From assembly GCA_029378245.1 (NCBI GenBank), contig JARKIF010000013.1, positions 1,240,001 through 1,304,000 on the forward strand: a stretch of 64,000 nucleotides of DNA, in the 5' to 3' direction. The notes under the pieces are model-generated. The model saw only the letters and a program-made list of their open reading frames with translations. It ran no database searches and was not told the origin of the DNA. The position numbers and the translations under genes are program-made. The stretch comes from Roridomyces roridus. Lineage: Eukaryota; Basidiomycota; Agaricomycetes; Agaricales; Mycenaceae. This document shows, piece by piece, positions 43,111 through 55,001 of this stretch. Position 1 is the first letter of the stretch. The number at the start of each line of letters is the position of its first letter.

Positions 43111-43652
43111 CAGTGACAAACCCCCAACCGAAACATACGGGTACCGAAACAGAGTCTATTTTTGTGTGTTCCCAAAGGGCCTGGGTGGCGAGACAGGGGA
43201 ACTATGCTATTCGGCTCGTAAAACTACCCTATCTAAGGTTTCGGCCCCAGCAGACCAGTTTCAACGACATCTTTCTGAGTCTTGCAATTTGGCTGATATC
43301 AGAACTCACATCAATTCGCCCTACATTCCCTGGTGAAATGCACCTGTCACAAAAAAACCAAGTAGGTTTCCAGGGGTTTTCGAGGCCGCTGAATCGATCT
43401 ATGCACAGAAAAACATGCAAAAATTGCACCGTTGGCTGAGAAATTGCTGTTTCTCTACACAGTATTTAGGCAATTCAACATGTTCAGAAAATCAGGCTGC
43501 TGGATGACTGCTAGGGAGCCATTGGGGCTCAAGTGTTGTGAATATGTAGCATAGGGAAAGGATACCTCAATAAAAATTCAGCCCAATCTGCCATCTCTAG
43601 CCCTGTCTGCGAACAAAATTTCCTGTTTGTTTCGGTTGGGGGTTTGTCACTG
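43111..43652. mobile_element. TA-flanked MITE, Tc1/mariner-pogo-like
   Basis: A 25-bp perfect terminal inverted repeat beginning CAGTGACAAACCCCCAACCG occupies 43111-43135 and, inverted, 43628-43652. The element is 542 bp, and the dinucleotide TA abuts both ends (43109-43110 and 43653-43654). TA target duplication and a CAGTG-type terminus fit the Tc1/mariner-pogo group. The flanking octamers do not match, which argues against hAT. No transposase frame is present. Confidence 0.8.
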
Positions 43653-44469
43653 TACATCAACTCGGTAACCCGAACAAGGTGCATCATTCAATTGATGTCT
43701 ACGCAACTTTTGCCCTATTCCTTGACCCCCTTGGGGTGTCATACGAAAAATTGGAACGATACAGAGAAGGATTGGTGGTCTCGGTCAAGGTAATGACACG
43801 CTTGCCAGTTGGCTTTTGAGGAAATTTTGTGGTCGTTTGTGTCATTCTCTGCTGGTGGTGGCGGTAATTCGTGTCATTCGCACCAATATTTTGTGGTTCT
43901 GTTTGGTCCTATTCCCGGCCATCATTTTGCCATCCAATGACATGCATTACCCGCAACCTCAATGACATGAATTCCGCCAACCTCCCGGACAGAGCTGGGC
44001 GGTTCCCAATGACACACATTACCCAACAACGCCAACATTCGACATTCGAGGACATTAGCATAGCATGGCCCCTGCACAAGGATGACACGCTTTTCCGGAG
44101 TGGTAGACCTACGGGTCTCAATATTTATGCATTTTTGAACCATGCAACCTTGTGCAGTGGGACAATTGAGAAGTTACCAGTTTTCTGTTCCCCACGGGGG
44201 CGAAACTCGGTCTTAGAATTCATTTGCTGTTTCAGAATATACCTCAGTTCATTCTGCATTCTCCAAAGGATTGTCTCTTCAGAGTTGCTCCAAATCTTTT
44301 CTTTTGCACTCCCTACCGTGACAGCCCAAGAAAATGGTGTGGTCAAATGTACAAGGATAAGTGCAGCTGATTGTGAAGAGAACTGTCTCTTCAAAATGAT
44401 TCTCCACATCATCGGACTTGCACTCGGCTGACTTGTTTTACAGGATATCAATGCTCCTGGAAGAGTGGA
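43653..44469. other. Gene-free region with a repeated motif cluster
   Basis: AT-rich sequence between two elements. The 186-residue plus frame at 43871-44431 runs through repeats and is not believed. See the motif cluster at 43789-44096. Confidence 0.45.
43789..44096. repeat. Cluster of AATGACACG-ATTACC-like motifs
   Basis: Copies in both orientations occur near 43789 (GGTAATGACACGCTTGCC), 43842, 43862 (GGTAATTCGTGTCATTC), 43934 (CAATGACATGCATTACCC), 43957 (CAATGACATGAATTCC), 44006 (CAATGACACACATTACCC) and 44080 (GGATGACACGCTTTTCC). Several contain a palindromic TGACATG/CATGTCA-like core. They could be binding sites or subterminal repeats of an element. Confidence 0.6.
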
Positions 44470-45024
44470 GGACCCAGGTCAAACCTTGAAGTTGACAGCC
44501 CATGCTGTAGTGTTAATGCAAAACAAGCCGTGAACACTCCAGCGTGCCAATGCAAAGTTCGTCGAGACTTGTCGGACCACTAAAATTTGGTAGGGGCAGC
44601 TCTCCGGCAGCCCTTCAGTTTGATCGGCACACCGCGGCAGCACATCAGAATTCGATGGTAAACCTATATACTGTTGAAACTGAATAATTTACTGTTTGGC
44701 AGACTTTGGCCTTCTCGGGATTGGTAGAAATGATTGATGGCCGTGCCAAAATGTGATATTAATCCCTGAGTGATTTAGAACGGCGGCATGCATCAAGAAT
44801 GATCCGGCCATCAGAAAAATCAAAGTTGTAGAGCCGCTCAAGGGCTACAGGAGTTGTCAATAGTGTTTGATATCAAACTGACTGGTTGGCCCGCAAAATG
44901 CAAAATACTTTTTCAAACACGAGTCTTTTATGTCTAAGTGGTATACTTGTGATGCCCACTGGGTCTCACAACTCCCTACACACTCAATTGTGGTCTTTTC
45001 TGACCTTGGGGTGCCGCCATCAGC

Positions 45025-46423
45025 TCAGGATCTCAGAATCTTTGGCATTTCTGATGGTCTTCCTAATTGGGCCACTATGCCTTTGGCCCAGATAGGCAAT
45101 TTTCTGCTTTTGCACTCCCATTGTGCTTGCCTCTTGAAACCTTGCCTGGTCTTGCAGACAACTATTGTTGCTATAAGCCTTTCACATGGTCTGACAATAC
45201 CTATCCTCATATCCGGTGTAGGAACCTGCTGTAAAAGTGCAAATGGTGTGTTTATTTTTGCATCCTTGATATCATTTCCATTCTGTCTTGCAATTGTGTG
45301 ATCTGTGGTCGAAACATGCTCTGGTACCACATAGGATACTAGATCTGAGATATCGGCCTGGATGTGACCCTTGGGAGAGTAATATAAGTGAATGAGATAA
45401 AAGGTAGATCTAGGTGTAGGTATTGATAGTGGCACTGGATAACCTGATCTTTGGTGCCCCAAGGAATGAGTATATATTCTGAATGGAGTCTGAAGTCCCA
45501 TTGTATAAAGCTGCTCAATGGGCTAGGGGAAAGGGACATATGCCACTAGAGAAGGTGTTCCTTGTAATGCTCAGGCTCTTCAATTTTCTTCCTTGGGCAA
45601 ACTATAAAATACAGATTCTATTACCTTCATGAAGCCTGTAGCAGCAAAGACTAGTTGAATATCTTCTCAGAAGGGCAAGTTATATGCACAGAGATTTTCC
45701 AATCATTCTGCTAATAGGGGACCATGGAGTTGAGTCTGGCCCATTGGAAGTGACCAGTATGGAGAGGGAACTCAAGGGGTCCATAAAATGTCATTGATCT
45801 TGAGGATTGGTACAGGATCCATGGAGTTCTGTTCAAGACCTCTACTGGCCATTTGAACAAATTCTTGCCCTTCAATACGGACAGACCTCAACTCAACCAG
45901 AGGAATATTGCAAGAACCTTTACATATATGAGTAGAGGGAGTAATCATAAGATGTTCCATATAGTTTTGAACCTCTCAATGCAGATACATGGCTCTCTAG
46001 GTGCAGAATAAGAGGGATCAGCTGAAAATGATTGCACTCAGATCTCAGGTCTTTGCCCATATTTTGGGTAGTTTCTTGCATCCATTAGATTCTAATGGCA
46101 AGGGTCATGTCCACTGTGGTGTTGGAACCAGTGTAGTAGCTACCTGTAGTGAGAACTGGGGTCCAGCTACTGCTCCCAGAGTTCAGCCATAATCTCTCTG
46201 AGATCATGGTCCTTAGTTGAACCATGTTCAAATATGGGCTACTGTAGGTTAGGATCAGACTTTGAACACCCAGATCACACATCTGGTCAAGAATAGCAGT
46301 CACTACCAAGGAATCAATGTTTTGAATCATTGAGTAGTTGCCCCTCTTAGAGAGCATAAATGGCTGGTGTAAAGACATGTGGCCCATCTGGAGGAGTGCT
46401 AGAGTAAGTATACAGAGACTCAA
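45025..46423 (-). pseudogene. Degenerate open frames inside the inverted-repeat element
   Basis: Three minus-strand frames in the same general direction lie at 46423-46085, 45960-45772 and 45501-45025. The last (158 residues) reads like real protein: PEHVSTTDHTIARQNGNDIK, NTPFALLQQVPTPDMRIGIV, RLIATIVVCKTRQGFKRQ. They may be remains of the element's own gene. I do not recognise the family, and stops and frame changes separate the pieces. Confidence 0.35.
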
Positions 46424-46476
46424 AGGATCTGAATGGAGGCATCACAGCATATGGAGGCTACAAAAAAGGGATGTGC

Positions 46477-46567
46477 ATGCCGGGATTTGAACTCCAGACC
46501 GTTGCAAAATGGATGAATAAGCCAAAGGTTATTAAGAAACACGGAAACCCCTACACTAGGCCAGCAT
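46477..46567 (-). ncRNA. tRNA-like sequence (pseudo-tRNA or SINE head)
   Basis: On the minus strand it starts ATGCTGG and ends CCGGCAT, which pair over seven bases with one G-U. A box-A-like TGGCCTAGTGT and a box-B-like AGTTCAAATCC (46493-46483) lie inside, and AATAACCTTTGGCTTATT can form an anticodon-arm-like hairpin. The T-arm does not pair well, so a functional tRNA is unlikely. Confidence 0.35.
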
Positions 46568-47190
46568 AACAACTGTTGCATAGGGGGCTATTCGATGCAC
46601 GGGCCGCACATGTTGTACCTCTCTTAACCCTGTCCTGTGCCGTGTGCCCCAAAAATCTTCATCAAAACACCCTAAGAAGTGGCCCACACATTTTGAACCA
46701 TATAGTAAAGGGGTTTCACATTCTTGAAGCCGGGGCTTGGAAAGTATTTTGCATTTCCTGAACCAGCCAAGCTTTTTGAGCTAGTACTATATAGGGTGAA
46801 TCTGTAGCTAGAAATTTACTCTACAACTTTGATTTTTTGATCCTGTATCGTTTTTTGATCCATGCCGGGGGTGTTCACCGATTGATAAAGGTATCAATGA
46901 TTCCTTGGGTTGTTCTGATGGCATGAATCAATGTTTATGGTTATCACATCTGCCATCAGCCATTTTCTCCATTTCCAACGGATATGTGCTTGCCATCAAA
47001 CTCAACACTAACCGAGGGATGCCGGCGTCACCCAACACCTGCCGGGGAGCTGGCCCTACCAAATTTCAGTGGGCCGACAAGTCTCAGTGAACTTTGCATT
47101 GGCACGCTGGAGTGTTATCGACTTACTTTGCATTGGGACCACTGCTACGGGTGAAGTTGAAAGGTTGAACATGGGACATCAGCACCTGGG

Positions 47191-47820
47191 CTTGGCCATT
47201 GCTCCGCACAGTGGCAAGTATGATTCTTCCTTGCATCAGTGCATGATAGTTACCCGTGTTTGACCCGTGTAATGGACAATTGTTTCACAGACTCGAGCTA
47301 GGAAGTTCGAGCGCGTTGAGCAAGCTTTGAGCTGAAACAGTCATTTTGCCTGGCCGGCCGATGCCGAGAAAGGAGATATCAACGGCGAGGTTACGGCCCG
47401 CCGGGGCCCGGCAGCCGAGTCTTCGGCGGATCAAACAACAATCATCCGTCGTTGGTTCCTGCAATGTGTGCATCTGGGACCCGGTGGGATCATCCGGCAC
47501 CTAGATGGCTCCGAAGGGGATGATCGCCGGTAGTCTGCGACAAGTGCAGTCATGAAAGGACCTTGATTAAGACAGGCAATACCCTCGGCCCCACTCGGGA
47601 CACCGCTGATCCACTGTGTGCCCCGGCGCTGGTCAAAAAGGATGATTCCTATGCACACGGATTAAGTAGGAACCCATGTTAAATCAATCTACTTCACTGC
47701 CACTGATGGACAAAGACGAAGATGCCTTGGGTAGCCAAACCTAAAGGTTCAGCAATCACGATCACAGACTTTTGAGTCATTTCACATGAGTCAAACACGG
47801 CTAAATGGCTATCCAGAGGC
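47191..47820. other. Intergenic
   Basis: About 630 bp between the inverted-repeat element and SDR copy E; no gene seen. Confidence 0.5.
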
Positions 47821-47827
47821 TTATAAA
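47821..47827 (+). promoter_or_regulatory. TATA-like box of SDR copy E
   Basis: TTATAAA ~30 bp upstream of the ATG at 47858. Confidence 0.45.
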
Positions 47828-47857
47828 GGGTGAGAAGTACTCCTGCGGGGTCCCCAA

Positions 47858-48688
47858 ATGGCTGCAATCCGAACCATCTTTGTCACGGGAGGGAATCAAG
47901 GACTGGGCATGCACGCTGTGCACCAGCTAGCGTCGACGCCCGACGTCCTCGTTCTTATGGGTGTGTTCGAGATGATAAATCCCCCGTGGAGAAAACTCAC
48001 CTGTATTACACAGGCTCCCGCAAGTTGGCCGCAGCCGAGACGGCTCTCGCCAACTTCGCATCAGACATCCATCCCTCCTCGTCGGTCGTCCCCGTCCAAC
48101 TCGGGACGACGCGTCGGTGCAAAACGCACACGATCTCGTCGCGCAACACTTGAAAGAGAAGAATCTCTCCGGACTCGATGTCCTGGTCAACAAGTGCGTC
48201 TTCTCCGCACCGCTAGTTGGATTGGGTGCAGTTGACCTCCCCACCACACTTGCAGCGCGGCCATCTCCGTCGGTCCGCCCGTAGACATCTACGCCGTCAA
48301 CGTCGTCGGAACCGCACGCATCAAAGACGCGCTATACCCCCTCCTCAAGCAGGGCACCGCGGCTATCCTCAACGTCTCCTCCACCCTCGGCTCAAACACC
48401 CGCTTCTCCCTCCGCCCAGGATTCCAATCGACCGAATGGCCGTTTTACAGCTCCTCTAAAGCGGCGATGAATTCGCTGACTGTGCAGTGGGCGTTGCAGG
48501 AGGATCAGAAGGGCTCGGGGATCCGTGTCGTTTCGCTGTGTCCGGGATGGAACTCGACGAATTTGAACCACTACAATGAGAGGGCTGGGAATCCGGCGGA
48601 GGGGTGTAAGGTCATCGTGAGGGAGGCCCTGGCCAAGGAAGGGAAGACGTCGGTTTTTATCCACAAAGATGGAGAGTACCCGTGGTGA
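47858..48688 (+). pseudogene. Short-chain dehydrogenase, copy E (7-bp deletion)
   Basis: Exons 47858-47960, 48014-48193 and 48256-48688 keep the two intron positions of the family. Exon 1 reads MAAIRTIFVTGGNQGLG. Exon 2 is 180 nt where the other copies have 187. The seven bases are missing at about 48103, where LDIT is expected after VVPVQ, so the downstream frame (ASVQNAHDLVAQHLKEKNL) is out of phase. Exon 3 is open with Ser (NVSSTLGS), Tyr-Lys (FYSSSKAAMNS) and the family end FIHKDGEYPW. This is the only copy on the plus strand. Confidence 0.78.
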
Positions 48689-49902
48689 AGGAGCAGAAAG
48701 ATGGGTAAAAGAATGTGTTCATACTCGAGGGAACAGTCGTCGTGTATAATAGCTCGACTCGGCCTCACTCTACCTTGACTGGCTGCGAAGATACATAAGC
48801 ACCATTCACGACGGCAGGGAGATCCCACTCACCGGGAAGAAATGATCCTCAAACGCATCATAACACGTCCACCGTGAGATCTTGAGACACCATCCACCAA
48901 TGCTCGCTTCACCTTTTCTATCCGTGCCTTCATGGCACACGGCCCTGTGAGCATACGGTTGAGATGCATGAGCGGAATTCAGTCCGCAGGGAACTTGAAG
49001 GGAACGGGGTTTTGGAGCGTTGAGAGGGCGTGCGTGCGCACTGCGGGCGAGGTGGAGCGCGAAAAGACGTGTCAGGAAGCGTTTATCTGAATGAGCCTGG
49101 GCTGCGTCGAGAGCGGCGCTCAGGAGCGTGCGTGCTGCGTGGAATCGCATTCGAGACTTCTTCCATGGTGGCCCGCTTGAGAAGGACTTGACCGGGACTT
49201 TGCTGAGTGACTATAGGCGCTGGCCCGGTAAGATTGGTGGCAGGTCTGACAAGGACATGGTGGTGCAGAACAACGGCCGTCGGCGGGACGTGGCCATCAA
49301 GTGATCTGATGCGAACGATGGCTGTGTCGCCGCTGCTTGTCTTCTCCCGTCATCTTCTGCAAAAACTTCAAGCTGCAAACTCGGGTTTGCAAGTTTCAAC
49401 CCATCAATGGACAAACCGCCATTTGCAGGTGCCCATGTGCCGGAACTCGAAGCTTCGTCATCATGCACTGGACTGCTCTCGGCGCTCTTCTCGAACGCTG
49501 TGTCGAACTTGAAGAAACCGCTCCGCTTGCGCTTGGATCTTCGGTGGGGAGAACGAGTGAAGTATTTGAGGTGCCGGTGTTATACTGGTACTGGTGGATC
49601 CACAGCGAACGAGGACCCAGGATTAGTGAAAGGAACGGATGCGATCAGACACTGAACAGAAGGGCGACCACGACACTTACTGGTAAGTCGAATCAATCAT
49701 GAACTCGATTCGCTTCACCGCGCATAGGGCCTTTTCATGAATTGTAGCTCAATCGACTCAAGGCGGGGCGAGATGAGGAAGCACAAATCAGAGGTATATT
49801 GAGATATGGTATCTGTACAAGAATTAAGGCGGAAAGGCTATGGTAAAGCGTTCTATGGTCGTTTCAATTCATAATTATCCAATAATCCAGAACATCCAGC
49901 CC
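48689..49902. other. Intergenic ~1.2 kb, no supported gene
   Basis: Short frames exist on both strands (minus 49150-48806; plus 49407-49655). Some have protein-like composition, but none has a recognisable domain or splice support. Confidence 0.4.
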
Positions 49903-51882
49903 TCATGCCGGTGCCTCCTCGAGCGCGAGAACTTGTGCGACTCGGGCATCGCGGGGGATGACATTCACCCGGAAGGGGACAGGCGAGCGTCCTGAGAGCC
50001 CATCATATTCCTTCAAGTCGATCGGCTCCTCCGGCAGCGCCTCCATCGTGAACGCCCACAGCATCCGCGAAATGGTCAACCAAATCTCCCGCTCGGCGAC
50101 GATCATTCCGGGGCATATCCGCCGGCTGCGAGTACAAGGTCAGAACTCAGTCGATAAGCTGCCAATTTGGACACTCACCCAGCCCCAAACATCCAATGGT
50201 CACGCTCGTTTGGATCCGCGAGATTGGCACTGTCCGCAGAGGTGAGGTTGTCGCGCAGGTACCGCTCAGGGTCGAATTTGTCCGGGTTTGCGTGCCGCTT
50301 GGGGTCGTGGTGCATCGTGTAAGTGTTGAGCACGACGACCGTACCCTTCGGAATGAATTGACCCTTGTAGGTGAAGTTCTCGCTCGCGACGTGCGGGGTA
50401 CCGAGCCAGAAGGGGTTGTGGCATCGCTCGACCTCCTTGACGATGGCGTGGCAGAAGGGAAGGTTCTGTGAGTGCACTAGGGTCAATGAAGGATCTTTGG
50501 AGACCACGTGTGCAGACAGACCTTCTCGTCCTCAACGGTGGGCATGCGATCGCGCCCGACGACTCTGTCGAGTTCCTCGTGTGCGCGTTTCTGAATCTCC
50601 GCGTATGCAGGAATCAGGGCAGAGAACCACTGCATGATAGCAGCCGTCTGCAATGCCGCTCGTAAGCATACCATTTCACAGTGACACACTGGAACTCACC
50701 GTCTCAACGCCGCCGATCATGAACGCGGAAGCAAGAATGGCCATATCCAAATCGTCCATCTTCTCCTCTCCCCTCGACTCGATCATGGTCTTTGCTAGAC
50801 AATCAGGCACATTCTCCCCGCTCTCCATCCGGTGCTCGATATCCTTGATCATACCGCCGTACGTCTCCACCAGCTTCTCGTGCAGCTTCTCGCCCCGAGT
50901 GCGCATGGGACTGGGAAGGTGCTGGAGGATTGGGATGAAGTCGACCAGGTTGGACATTGGGCCGGTCACGTTCATGAACTCGCGGCTGATTTTCAGCGCT
51001 TGGCCGACGAGAGGGTGGTAGATGCTGCCTGTGCGTGTGCCAAATACGACGGAGAGCATGTTGTTGAGCGAGGCACGGCCGGCGTGAGGCTATTCGGAAA
51101 GTGAGCGAATCGTTCAGCGTTCTCAAGTCAAACTTACCTGCGGATTAACGGGCACGGTTCCGGCGCGGCTCTCCTGGTACATGGCTTTGATGAGCACGGT
51201 CGCCTCCGAGTCGAGGATGTTCGTATAACTGTCGACAGCCCGTTGGTTCAGCCAGGTGCTCGCAATGCGACGGTGCTTGCGCCTTGAATTGATTCGTGTC
51301 AGCACCGGACCTCGAATGTCCCCAATTTACTCACCATCGGTCGTTGTACGGGGTCGCCGTGATTCCACGCCCAACGAACACGGTCTTGCTCTTCACGAAC
51401 ATCTCCTTGCGGGAGGAGAAGACAGCACCATTCGTGACCTTCGTCATGATCAATACAAGCTCCAAGGGTACGTGGGTCAACTTACGATGAGGTCTTTGAC
51501 GATTTCGGGGCTGGAAACAATGACGAAGAGTTGATTGCCGAGCCAAAGCGAGTACAAGTCGCCGAACTTCTTGGCCCAGCGGTCAAGTGTGACTTCGGGA
51601 TATTGCGTGAGGAGGGGGAATGCGCCCAGAATTGGGAACCCTGGAGAAGCACATGAGCCGAGTCGGTATAGGGCGCGTCGAAAACAAACCTCGAGGTCCT
51701 GCTGGTATGTTGTTTCCGTCCTTGTCGACGAGCGGCCGCTGAAGCAGTTTCAACGACCAGCAGACCGCAGCAAGCGTCAAGGCGCCGAGAGCCGCGAAGA
51801 CGAGGAGTGGCTGATGCGTATGCGTGGTCGAGGAACCATCAGCCAAGGGCAAGAGGTGAGACGAGTTGGATTCGAAGTTCAT
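49903..51882 (-). CDS. Cytochrome P450 monooxygenase
   Basis: Eight exons (51882-51690, 51640-51486, 51438-51335, 51282-51138, 51089-50700, 50647-50522, 50465-50179, 50125-49903) sum to 540 residues. An N-terminal membrane anchor (HQPLLVFAALGALTLAAVCW) precedes a Pro-rich hinge (NNIPAGPRGFPILG). The I-helix reads GGVETTAA, the ExxR motif is in KEVERCHNP, PERF-like FDPERYL follows, and the heme loop is FGAGRRICPG with the Cys ligand. It resembles the fungal O-methylsterigmatocystin-oxidoreductase-like P450s, a broad annotation class; the substrate is unknown. ER membrane location is expected. The frame is open upstream of the chosen ATG but without another ATG. Confidence 0.92.
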
Positions 51883-53155
51883 TTCGGAGTAATCGGAGGG
51901 GGATTGTTGGGGTGGTTGAACTTGTAGGCGAGGAGGTGCCGGGTTCTTGGTATTCAAGGAAGCGGGAGTCGAGCTTTTTATTCTCTCTCAACCTCAGGTA
52001 CACATCATAGCTTCTTTCCACTCTCCGCGACTTCCTCGAAGATCCACGGAAAGAAGGCGCATGTGGCCCACAGACATTCCTAAGCAACGATTACGAGTAG
52101 CAAGAAACGAGGTCATTGCTTATCAAAGAAGACTATCACGCGATGCTCATTGACCGAGTTGTCCGTCATTCAAGCAGCGAGAATGCCTCACGGACTTCGG
52201 AGGTGGGTCCGTTCTAAACTAGCCTCAAGGGCAGCACTCTTATTGGTCAATTGGGTCCGTCGTTGTCCGGGAATCAATTTCAAGTTGATCGCCGTTCTGC
52301 AGTCTGCTCTGCGTTAATGTCCTACGCTCCAGAATACGAGTGCATGGTCTGAGTTTTGTGGTTAGTCTGTGAATCCGACGTCTTTTCCCAGTCCATTCGT
52401 CCAAGTGCGGAATAAGTACAAGACAAGTAAGTACTCGGACATTCCAAAGATCTTTAGTAAACGCCGTTCCTGAAGTCCGTCCCAGTCCGCGACGCCGCCG
52501 ACTTGCTTCCCATGCGGCTTAACGACGGCCGGATCCGCCGGGAACTGGCAGTGGAGAAGAATCCAAGTCTTCCTGAATTCACTTGCAATTCACACAGTGA
52601 TGCAATACCAATCTGCAGCACCTTCATTGGCCTGCCGAATGCCGTCCTGACCCGGGATCATCGTCAGCAACCATGTCATGCATCCACACAAAGAGGCGAT
52701 TGGGCGAGGAACGCTCGTTTGGTTGGATATTCATCGCAGCGTGCGCTGAGTGGTCGGTCAAACGAGATTTGACTGGACGAGAATCCGGCGCTGCTGCCGG
52801 CAATGGTAAAAGAGACTTGCTGGCCGTCCTGATGCACTGATAGCGGCCTTCTCTATACTTTAGCAAGAACGGAGTCCTCCATCAGAGTCGTGGTGAATGA
52901 ATGTGTTGCTGAATTTCCGCCCGGTGAGCAAGAAACGTGATTCTACATCTATGAATGAAGGAAGGATGTCGAGGTGAATACCCGTGGTGAACGAGGGTCG
53001 TTTCCTATGTGCAGACAGTATCGAATATCTTCCATTGGTTCGAGATAAATAGATAGGTACAAAATACATCCCAATTCCCTGAGAGAAGGATCGGACAGCT
53101 GAGCAGATTCAGTCCCGAAAGTTATATCAATCGAAACCCGCTTCACTCACCCCCT
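51883..53155. other. Intergenic ~1.3 kb
   Basis: Promoter side of the P450 gene (an AATAAAAAG TATA-like stretch on the minus strand near 51973) and the 3' side of the PARP-like gene. No gene or repeat was recognised. Confidence 0.5.
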
Positions 53156-54861
53156 TCATGGTTTCCCAACATCATACAGAATCAGATACGTCGGCCGAAT
53201 GGCGTCGTCGTCATAAACGCAAGTTTCGTCGAACTTGAGCGCGGTACCCGGTAGTCCGCACACCTCGTGCCGTCAGCTGGGTGTGAAAACGGATTGGAGA
53301 GACTCACCGAGTCGTACCCAGCTGGCGGCGCAGTACGCCCTTGCATCGGTTCATTCGTCTCATACGCCCTTCCCACGACGACGTTGTTGAGGAGTATGGC
53401 CTTGTAATTGGATGGCTGGCTGTTCTGGGAGTAACCCGCCGCCCTAGGTTATGACCTTGGATCAAGGTGTTGTGATGCGATCTCTGAACAAAACCCACTT
53501 GGAAGACGTCGAAGACACGTATATCCCCTTTCCAAACCTAGACAAGGTCAACATTTGATTCAATGAAAAGAAAAGAAACCTAGTTGTCGCACATTCCCGA
53601 ATCCAACGAAAACTTCTTCTTGAAACTCGTGCGTATAATCTGGCAGAGCGAACACTGTTCGTCTGCGCACAGCTGTAATCCCTGCCCGTCGTCTCCGAGC
53701 TGGCAGCGCCGCACGGTGGCGTGCCAGAGTCGTTGTTCATTCTCGATTCGGTCCCTATCTGGGTGTTTCAGCATGGGAGAGACACAGAGAGCAGTTGACT
53801 GACGCGTAAGCCCGGTGAGCGTTCTCTGATGCCCTATTTACGGAGAGAATCTTGTAGATATATCGCACAAGCGGACGCGGGCGATCTGTATGGCGCCACG
53901 AGGTGGAGAATTGGTACGAAACTGAAGACCAAGTAAGCAGAGAAGCGAATCTCTGTTCTAGAGATGTCACTCACTGCTATTGAAGATCGAGCCCGCGGGT
54001 ATCAGCCGGAGGTACTGGGGCACCACCGTTGCTTTGTAATTGTTTGAGACTGTCGGTCGCTTGGGAACTGAGAAACAGCAGTGAGGGCAGGGGTAAAATA
54101 CCGAGGTAATGGTGCTTACGACTGCCTTCGACCGTATTTACGCCGTTCGCCCAGTTTTCTGGGATGATCCAGTCCCGCGTCCCGTTCATGTATTCGATGT
54201 AGAATTGGCTGGGATGGGTGATACTCAGTTGAACATTCTGTCATCCAGGTCAGATTCTACATTTGATGATGATATAAATACTTACCCGCACGCTGTCGAC
54301 TTTGAGCTTCTCGAGTACTCGCTTCGTGAGTCCCGAGCTACGTATGACACCGTCGTCTTCGACTACCACCCACGAACCACCGTAGCCGAACGATGCACAT
54401 CGAAGAGGTACCTGAAGGCCGCCGCTTTCGTAGTTTCGCAAGAGGACATCTGACCGAGACGCGTAAGTGCGCGACTCTGTTTCGACGATGTAGTAGCCTT
54501 GTGGTCCAAATGCCACCCAGATGATCTTCTGGTCCGAGTTGTAGATACGCCAGACCTCTGGGTACGCCATCTGTGTCGCGCTCGACACTGTAAAAAGTTA
54601 TAAAGGCTCGGAACCAGCAGGCAAGGCGTACAGAAGGTTTCAGGCCCCTGTCTCATGAAGTATGCACCATTTTCCCCGAGAGAAATGGCCCGTTTGGGCA
54701 CTCCCTTGATGGACCAGCCCCTGAACTCGGGTTCGAGACCCATGCTGAGGCGTCAAATTTGAGATCTGTTCCGAGATGCAGCGGCGAGAGACGTACCCCA
54801 TGGTATCCTGTCCATTTGAGATGCAGAACACATCTATAGTATGGCCAAAGGCAAAGTGGAT
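53156..54861 (-). CDS. PARP-like ADP-ribosyltransferase with N-terminal repeat module (copy P1)
   Basis: Ten exons from 54861 to 53156, with introns of 43-55 bp, sum to 419 residues in frame. The N-terminal ~200 residues are a repeat module: RAISLGENGAYFM, IIWVAFGPQGYYIV, LRCASFGYGGSWVVV, VQLSITHPSQFYIEYMNGTR. A PARP-like catalytic domain follows: SYQFSTSWRHTDRPRP, NEQRLWHATVRRCQLGD, a Cys cluster (CADEQCSLC), FGKGIYVSSTSSK, TAPPAGYDSV, and KFDETCVYDDDAIRPTYLI. His (WHAT, usually WHGT), Tyr and Glu of the H-Y-E triad are present. The start codon position is ATC where copies P2 and P3 have ATG; an in-frame ATG at 54801 would give 399 residues. Target unknown. Confidence 0.75.
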
Positions 54862-55001
54862 TCGCTGAGAAACGCTCTGCCCTGTGTTGCTTTAGCCAAT
54901 CGGTGTGAGCCAGAACGCGGTTTCACTTACTCCCCGGAGTTCCAGGCTGATCTATGCGGACATCTGGAAGTCGTATGTATCAGCACGAGAAACCCTCAGT
55001 G

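Larger units (their letters stand above)
44470..47190. mobile_element. ~2.7-kb element with long imperfect inverted repeats
   Basis: The left arm (about 44470-44640) matches the right arm (about 46980-47190) in inverted orientation. The best core is 44533-44603 against 47045-47120, with shared strings ACACTCCAGCGTGCCAATGC, GAGACTTGTCGG and AAATTTGGTAGGG. Similarity continues outward with indels. Element ends and target duplication are not resolved. The interior is AT-rich and holds degenerate minus-strand open frames and a tRNA-like segment. Confidence 0.7.
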
